NCBI GenBank assembly: GCA_022601315.1
Contig: JAHZIU010000104.1
Span: 1 to 10,517 of the forward strand
Length of the DNA stretch: 10,517 bases
Source: Betaproteobacteria bacterium
GTDB lineage: Bacteria; Pseudomonadota; Gammaproteobacteria; Burkholderiales; Nitrosomonadaceae
Direction of reading: 5' to 3'
Shown here: positions 6,179 to 10,517 of the stretch, in pieces
Numbering within the stretch: the first letter of the stretch is position 1
Layout: each line of letters begins with the position of its first letter
Translations under genes and position numbers: made by a program
Notes under the pieces: model-generated
What the model was told of the DNA's origin: nothing
Databases searched by the model: none
Seen by the model: the letters and a program-made list of their open reading frames with translations, nothing else

Positions 6179-6193
6179 TCACAAAATTATCAC
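6179..6193 (-). promoter_or_regulatory. GTGA pair, 11-bp spacing, upstream of response regulator
   Basis: Minus-strand GTGA at 6193-6190 and 6182-6179. The wider match to the spondin leader boxes is CGTGATAA-N3-TGTGA-N2-TCT at both loci. The third box is not kept. This is consistent with autoregulation by the OmpR-family regulator, which is inferred from pattern only. Confidence 0.4.
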
Positions 6194-6277
6194 GATACAA
6201 ATGATTCAGAAAAAATATGGCCCTGAACGACCTAATGTTGATGATAGTGTAACAATAACTTTGTATTGATGGGTGCT

Positions 6278-6373
6278 GCGAGCTGAGAAGTGCTTAACCG
6301 CAAAACATGGCTCACTTGTATAGTTGTCCTTTTCCATAAGACGCATCAAAGTGAGCAAAGCTTCCCAGCTCGC
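6278..6373. repeat. Nested inverted repeat, about 96 bp
   Basis: GCGAGCTGAGAAG (6278-6290) pairs with CTTCCCAGCTCGC (6361-6373), 12 of 13 bases, and inside it GCTCACTT (6310-6317) pairs with AAGTGAGC (6349-6356). The segment lies between the aminomutase and regulator genes. The rest of 6152-6534 holds a second inverted repeat (6382-6474) and no convincing gene; a 68-codon minus-strand frame at 6206-6412 has no recognisable family or ribosome site. Structured RNA, MITE remnant or regulatory palindrome are all possible. Confidence 0.5.
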
Positions 6374-6381
6374 CAAAAAGA

Positions 6382-6474
6382 AATCGACCAGATAACCCGA
6401 TATTGCGTACAATCTTTAAAAATGTCTAACCGCTTTCTGTAGACCACGCATTGTCTTGGATCATCTGGTCGATT
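6382..6474. repeat. 12-bp perfect inverted repeat flanking 69 bp
   Basis: AATCGACCAGAT (6382-6393) and ATCTGGTCGATT (6463-6474) are exact complements. The pair starts 9 bp from the end of the neighbouring inverted repeat. Size and ends would suit a very small element, but no target duplication is evident. Confidence 0.45.
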
Positions 6475-6534
6475 CTGAAACTATCGCCACAAGTAGACGA
6501 AATACGATATATGAATCTTGTTAAGCTACCCAGG

Positions 6535-7923
6535 CTAATAAGCACGTGGGCTGATTTGTTTCAGAAGCATCGCATCATATTCGTCTTGGAAAAAAAACTT
6601 CTCTTCTCCGAAGGCCGGTCTAAGCTGATCTAACCAGGTTGCATCAGTATCATATTTTGCAAAAAATGGTCGCTGCACCCAGTCCGGATTGCGCGCCTGA
6701 ATAAAACGCAACACAAAAACTTTTTCACCATTAATTTCTGACACCCCGTGGATCTCTATTTTCCCGGGACCTGTGCTCATTGATGGGCCACGGGCTGTGC
6801 GGGCAAGACCGGATACTTTCTGTATGGCTTGGCGATAAACTTCCCACGTACGAGCCAAAGGCACTTCAAAATAATGACGGGCACCAGTATCACGTTCAAC
6901 AAACATATAATAGGGCACCATGCCTAAACGCACTTGTTCACGCCACATTTGCGCCCATATATCCGGATCATTATTTATATGGTTTAGTAACGGAGACTGG
7001 GTGCGTATCACAACACCTGTCGCCCGAATCCGCTGAATGGCTTCCTGCGTGATTAACGTACTCATTTCGCGCCAATGATTAAAATGGGCCATGAGGGCTA
7101 CATGCTTTCCTGCTTTAACAAGTCTGCTAAACAATGCTAATAACGCATCCGCATCCGCATCATTAACAAATCGCTGCGGCCAGAAACTAAGCGATTTCGT
7201 ACCAATACGAATTGTCTGAACATGCTTAAATTCGGGGCGTAATAATGGCTCCAAATAAGACACAAGGTGGTCAGTCTTCATCACCATTGGATCACCACCA
7301 GTAATGAGCAAATCGGTGATCTTCTTGTGCTTGACCAGATAGGTATGTAACTGTTCCGCCTCTTTATTAGAAAACCGCAGGTTTTTGTCGCCTATGAACT
7401 GCGCCCAGCGAAAACAAAAGCTACAGAAACTATGACAAACCTGCCCCTGGCCAGGAAAAAACAATACTGTTTCCCGATATTTATGTTGAATTCCTTCTGC
7501 ACTCTGCTCTTCAATACTCGGAACATTCAGCGATAATTGTTCCGCTGGATGCGGGTTCAATCGTTGTCGAATTTCATTAGCCGTTTGCTGAATTAAGCTA
7601 CGATCAGTGGTGCTTTTCAGCACGGTCGCCATCTGTTCAAAATCTTGTTCCGACAGCATGCCTTTCTGTGGAAAAACCAACTGAAACATCGGATCATCAG
7701 GAATATTGTTCCAATTAATCAAATAATCCAACACATACTGATTAACTCTAAACGGCAACACCGTTGAAACAACCCTCATTTCGAAACGATGTTGTTCTGA
7801 CAACCGACTTAGAACTGCAATTTTATCTAGCTGCTTTTCTGTAAAAACCTGAAACCGATCGGGCGTTCGATCAACTGTTTCTGGAATAATCTGTTTTTTT
7901 ATAAGCTGTATGACAGGCGTCAT
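6535..7923 (-). CDS. KamA-family radical SAM aminomutase-like protein
   Basis: A 462-residue soluble protein. The radical SAM cluster motif C-x3-C-x2-C is present as CHSFCSFC (C163, C167, C170), followed by LLITGGDPMV (206-215), the glycine-rich SAM-binding element. K388 in STGPGKIEI sits where lysine 2,3-aminomutase carries its PLP-binding lysine. Family members use a 4Fe-4S cluster, SAM and PLP to move an amino group between adjacent carbons. The PLP loop differs from the usual D-A-P-G-G-G-G-K: the position of the lysine-binding aspartate appears to be S381. The real substrate may therefore not be lysine, and I give no kamA symbol. GGAG (7931-7934 on the minus strand) lies 7 nt before the ATG, supporting this start. 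It is transcribed alone, with 383 bp to the next gene. Confidence 0.85.
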   Translation of the reverse strand: MTPVIQLIKKQIIPETVDRTPDRFQVFTEKQLDKIAVLSRLSEQHRFEMRVVSTVLPFRVNQYVLDYLINWNNIPDDPMFQLVFPQKGMLSEQDFEQMATVLKSTTDRSLIQQTANEIRQRLNPHPAEQLSLNVPSIEEQSAEGIQHKYRETVLFFPGQGQVCHSFCSFCFRWAQFIGDKNLRFSNKEAEQLHTYLVKHKKITDLLITGGDPMVMKTDHLVSYLEPLLRPEFKHVQTIRIGTKSLSFWPQRFVNDADADALLALFSRLVKAGKHVALMAHFNHWREMSTLITQEAIQRIRATGVVIRTQSPLLNHINNDPDIWAQMWREQVRLGMVPYYMFVERDTGARHYFEVPLARTWEVYRQAIQKVSGLARTARGPSMSTGPGKIEIHGVSEINGEKVFVLRFIQARNPDWVQRPFFAKYDTDATWLDQLRPAFGEEKFFFQDEYDAMLLKQISPRAY

Positions 7924-8051
7924 TTTCTTTCTCCGTTCTCATACCAATTATTTTAGGGAGAAATTACCACAACACAAGCGTCTAATGGCAAATTACTGTT
8001 TCCTATATAATAATCAAGATATTGGGTTGCTAAATTACAAGAATTCTATAT

Positions 8052-8105
8052 AGGATCTTGTACAGACCGGCTCACTATTGACCGGTGATCCTTTTATTTT
8101 TTAGA
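8052..8105 (+). terminator. Rho-independent terminator-like hairpin
   Basis: Outer arms AGGATC (8052-8057) and GATCCT (8087-8092), inner arms ACCGG (8066-8070) and CCGGT (8082-8086), followed on the plus strand by a T-rich run (CTTTTATTTTTTAG). It looks like a plus-strand terminator, yet no plus-strand gene precedes it. It may end a small RNA, guard the mob operon from read-through, or be a remnant. Confidence 0.4.
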
Positions 8106-8205
8106 TAATGCTATCTTATCACCCTCGTGCTACAAAAATTACTCCGGCATTCTGCAAAAAACTCACTCGAATTTACTTGCTGCTCTATGCATCTACTCAC
8201 TTGTG

Positions 8206-8297
8206 ATGACTATTGAGCAAGCTAAAAATCAGCGGCTGGAATCAATCTGCATATTATAGCAGGCAAAGACGCAGCTGATCATTTACGTAAAGTATAA
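8206..8297 (+). pseudogene. Possible broken short coding remnant
   Basis: From ATG at 8206 the frame reads MTIEQAKNQRLESICIL and stops; in the neighbouring frame it resumes IIAGKDAADHLRKV and stops. The two halves together look like a real peptide with one frameshift. I do not recognise the family, and no ribosome site is seen. Confidence 0.25.
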
Positions 8298-8435
8298 CGA
8301 GCAAAGATGTTAAGCATCAATTATAAAAGAGCATTCGTATTGATATGGTATTGTCAATTCAATCTATTAGCACAAGAAAAAATACATTATATTATCTTTC
8401 ATGGTGTTAGATGGAAATTTAAGCCAAAAAAAGGA

Positions 8436-8645
8436 ATGGCGCCCGGCCCGAGAGTAACCTCGAACTCGGAAAGCCAAGTTTTAGCAGAGTGGAATCGGAA
8501 TAATAAGACTTCATCATCAGAAGAGAAAACTGCTTTATCTACGGAAACTTACCGGGAGCTTTTCGACACGCTGGCCCAATGGAACACCTACCTTGAAGAC
8601 CATATTCCATACTTCCAGAAGCAAGTACAGGAGCCATCATTATGA
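8436..8645 (+). CDS. Small hypothetical protein, first gene of mob operon
   Basis: 69 residues if started at ATG 8436 (MAPGPRVTSN). The frame is open upstream to an ATG at 8307, which would add 43 residues. That upstream part is AT-rich, aromatic-rich and unlike the rest, and the base composition changes near 8430, so I prefer the shorter start, although AAGGA lies too close to it to be a good ribosome site. The C-terminal half (TYRELFDTLAQWNTYLEDHI) is helical. Its stop codon overlaps the next gene's start (ATGA at 8642-8645), implying translational coupling. I do not recognise the family. Position suggests a mobilization accessory protein. Confidence 0.55.
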   Translation: MAPGPRVTSNSESQVLAEWNRNNKTSSSEEKTALSTETYRELFDTLAQWNTYLEDHIPYFQKQVQEPSL

Positions 8646-9088
8646 GCGGCTCAAACAATGCTTTGTCTATAGCCGATGCGTTTTTGGCTACGGCTTCCCT
8701 GCCCCACAATAAACCGAAGCGGCGGTATACGCCGCCGTTTTCTATGCGCCTAAGCAAGAGTGAGCGGGATTTTCTGAACAAACATAGCGGCACTCAATCA
8801 TGGGCGGCGTATATTCGGGAGCGTGTATTTGGACAACAGGCCGAAAAACGCCGTAAGGTTAGAAAGCCTAGTGTTGATAGTGCCATGCTGGCTTTGGTAT
8901 TGAGTGAGTTAGGCCAGTCACGTCTTGCTTCCAATATCAACCAATTGGCTAAAGCTGCCAATATGGGCGCGTTGGATATTACCCCGGAAATTGAGCAAGA
9001 GATTGAACAGACCTTCCAAGAAATACAAACCATGAAGATGTTGCTAATCGCCGCGCTTGGCGTGGTACCGGAAGATGATGAAGAATGA
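8642..9088 (+). CDS. MobC-like relaxosome accessory protein
   Basis: 148 residues. Residues 30-67 (RYTPPFSMRLSKSERDFLNK then SWAAYIRERVFG) have the ribbon-helix-helix look of plasmid mobilization proteins. Residues 89-109 (SELGQSRLASNINQLAKAAN) carry the conserved MobC-type segment in which a glycine is followed by N-x-N-Q-x-A-x-A-x-N. The tail is acidic (PEDDEE). Such proteins bind near oriT and help the relaxase nick. AGGAG at 8629-8633, 8 nt before ATG, supports the start. Both ends overlap neighbours by 4 bp (ATGA), so the three genes form one coupled operon. It is intact although the relaxase after it is broken. Confidence 0.75.
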   Translation: MSGSNNALSIADAFLATASLPHNKPKRRYTPPFSMRLSKSERDFLNKHSGTQSWAAYIRERVFGQQAEKRRKVRKPSVDSAMLALVLSELGQSRLASNINQLAKAANMGALDITPEIEQEIEQTFQEIQTMKMLLIAALGVVPEDDEE

Positions 9089-10370
9089 TCCTTGTAGGCA
9101 ACCAGCGCGGCGGAGCCAAGGACTTAGCCTTGCATCTGCTCAAAGAAGAAAACGAGCATGTTGAATTACATGAGATACGAGGGTTTGCCTCACAAAATCT
9201 CATGGCAGCACTCAATGAAGCCTACGCCATTAGCCGCGCCACACGTTGCAAACAATTTTTATTCTCGCTAAGTCTCAACCCACCCAAGGATGAAAATGTT
9301 TCTACCAAAACATTCAAGCAAGCCATTGAGCAAGTCGAGCAATGACTTGGCTTGAATAATCAGCCCCGCGCTATCGTTTTCCATGAAAAAAACGGGCGTA
9401 GGCATTGTCATGTCGTGTGGTCACGGATCAAGGTGGATGAAATGAAAGCGGTGCAGCTTTCCTTTACCAAACGCAAACTAAACACATTGTCGCGTGAATT
9501 GTTTCTGGAACATGGCTGGACAATGCCAGCCGGGTTAAAACAATCCCAAGCCCGTGATCCGAAAAACTTTACATTGGCACAATGATTGGCAAAGACCCAA
9601 AACAAATAATGGCCGTATTTCAGGAATGTTGGTCACTCAGTGATACACAAAACACTTTTACATCTGCACTGAAAGAACACGGCTATGTACTTGCCCGAGG
9701 TGATCGGCGCGGTTTTGTCGCAGTAGATCATCGGGGAGAAGTTTTTTCAATTTCAAAAAAGTGGATAGGAATTAATGCAAAGGAAGTCCGGGCAAAATTA
9801 AGCGATGAAAGATCGCTGCCTTCGGTTGATGAAACCAGAATACAAATTGCCAAGGATATGACCTTGCGGCTCAATACTCTTTTTCAAGAACAAAGTTCTG
9901 TATTCAATACCCGCATGGCAGAATTAGAAGAAAAGCGCCAAGCGCTGACGCGCCAGCACGAGGCTGAACGACAAAAATTACTTGATACCCAAAATTCTCA
10001 CTGGCAACAAAAACAGCAGGAATGGCAGTACAATTTTAAAAAAGGTGTTCGCGGTCTGTTTGACCGGATTACAGGCAAACGCAAGAACATTGAAAAACGT
10101 AATGAACAAGACGCATATCACGTCAAAATAAATCAACAGCAAGAACGGGACGCACTGATTTTTAGCCAGCTTGAAACCCGCCGCACTTTGCAATCACGTA
10201 TTGAACGGTTGCAAGCACTGAGATCTCATCGGCTGGATGAACTGGAACACGATGTAACCCAATATCAAGATATACTCGAGCAACGTATTGAACAACTTGA
10301 AAAACAGCGACAAGACAAAAACCGCAACCGCCCCGAGCTTCGCCAGCGTGGCCCGGATTGGACACACTAA
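9085..10370 (+). pseudogene. Mobilization relaxase, broken by a stop codon and a frameshift
   Basis: Three consecutive reading frames form one relaxase of about 430 residues (Relaxase/MobA type, DNA-nicking enzyme for plasmid transfer). Part 1 (9085-9345) opens MILVGNQRGGAKDLALHLLK. It stops at TGA codon 87, after which the same frame continues LGLNNQPRAIVFHEKNGRRH. The metal-binding histidines H100, H107 and H109 (HEKNGRRHCH) follow, ending at 9585 after NFTLAQ. Part 3 (9582-10370) is shifted and gives IGKDPKQIMAVFQECW, GYVLARGDRRGFVAVDHRG, then a long coiled coil (about 60-250 of that part) with the GVRGLFDRITGKRKN segment. Relatives have roughly W-Q-Q-A-x-R between LAQ and IGKDP, so a short deletion at about 9583 is likely. 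The catalytic domain would not be made whole. Its start overlaps mobC. Confidence 0.8.
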
Positions 10371-10394
10371 AAGTATAGCTAAATACTTTTAGTG
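10365..10394. terminator. Bidirectional terminator between convergent genes
   Basis: A perfect 12-bp stem, CACTAAAAGTAT (10365-10376) and ATACTTTTAGTG (10383-10394), with a 6-nt loop. It includes the relaxase stop codon and the XRE gene's stop codon. A/T runs in the stem suit termination on both strands, though its GC content is low. Confidence 0.6.
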
Positions 10395-10517
10395 GTTTCC
10401 GGCTCAAAAGCCACTTTGACAGAATACCCAAGTACACGGGCATAATCTTCAACCGTTGCCAGTCGCGGCGAAATAGCAGAACTGATATTTTCCAACCGGG
10501 AGATATTGCTTTTCTTG
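10379..10517 (-). CDS. XRE-type helix-turn-helix regulator, C-terminal part
   Basis: 46 residues are visible before the window ends. They begin KKSNISRLENISSAISPRLA and continue VEDYARVLGYSVKVAFEPE, ending ETTKSI. The S-x-x-S-R-x-E-N recognition-helix pattern followed by the S-x-x-x-L-x-x-Y-A-x-x-L-G-Y segment is typical of the second half of a Cro/CI-type HTH domain, with a short tail as in HigA-like antitoxins. The upstream partner, if any, is outside the window, so antitoxin versus plasmid regulator cannot be decided. It converges on the relaxase with 8 bp between stop codons. Confidence 0.65.
   Translation of the reverse strand, partial: KKSNISRLENISSAISPRLATVEDYARVLGYSVKVAFEPETTKSI

Larger units (their letters stand above)
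7924..8305. other. Divergent intergenic region between aminomutase and mob operon
   Basis: It contains the aminomutase ribosome site (7931-7934), a terminator-like hairpin (8052-8105), a small palindrome AGATA-ATGC-TATCT (about 8103-8116) and a possible broken coding remnant (8206-8297). I found no recognisable nic motif, although this is where an origin of transfer for the mob operon would be expected. Confidence 0.3.

Noticed and set aside
6206..6412. Minus-strand 68-codon frame between regulator and aminomutase.
   Set aside because: No ribosome site, no recognisable family, and it overlaps both inverted repeats, which explain the sequence better.
9343..9585. Two in-frame TGA codons in the relaxase, suggesting TGA read as tryptophan.
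   Set aside because: The second break also needs a frame change to reach IGKDPKQ, so reading TGA as an amino acid would not restore the protein, and other genes here end normally at TGA, TAA and TAG.
1..10517. CRISPR arrays, tRNA or rRNA genes.
   Set aside because: No regularly spaced short repeats with unique spacers and no tRNA- or rRNA-like segments were found; the repeats present are diverged duplications and element ends.

Overview
The window looks like an AT-rich, mobile-element-scarred accessory region of a proteobacterium, most likely beta or gamma. The evidence is the OmpR/EnvZ-type two-component pair, a Gram-negative secreted Spondin_N protein, IS1380- and IS1595-type remnants, and a mob operon of proteobacterial type. 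I cannot name the genus from sequence alone. Only the mob genes at the right look less AT-rich than their surroundings.

Layout. At 1-228 is the 3' end of a small membrane-anchored protein. At 496-1185 (minus) is a secreted spondin-domain protein. Its leader and promoter (about 1186-1620) are interrupted by a 179-bp MITE-like element. Bases 1630-3957 are a rearranged junkyard: a palindromic repeat, an IS1380 transposase fragment, two extra pieces of a histidine kinase gene, a second copy of the spondin promoter and leader, and a 952-bp decayed IS. Nested in that IS are an IS1595 fragment and a 182-bp non-autonomous element with its own target duplication. At 3954-6151 (minus) is an intact sensor kinase and response regulator pair. 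After a 383-bp gap holding two large inverted repeats comes a KamA-family radical SAM aminomutase (6535-7923, minus). From about 8430 rightwards is a mobilization operon: a small gene, a MobC-like gene, and a relaxase broken by a nonsense codon and a frameshift. It converges on the 3' end of an XRE-type regulator that runs off the right edge.

How the parts fit. The second copy of the spondin promoter lies directly downstream of the kinase, and its distal flank matches the distal flank of the first copy. I infer an ancestral minus-strand order regulator-kinase-spondin that was duplicated in tandem and then collapsed by deletions, helped by short kinase repeats and insertion elements. Both spondin leaders carry three GTGA motifs spaced exactly 11 bp apart, and two GTGA motifs with the same spacing lie just upstream of the response regulator. 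This is the arrangement expected of an OmpR-family binding site, so the two-component system plausibly controls itself and the secreted spondin protein. The collapse also left an ORF in which the duplicated promoter, ribosome binding site and first spondin codons drive a kinase ATPase domain lacking the phospho-accepting histidine.
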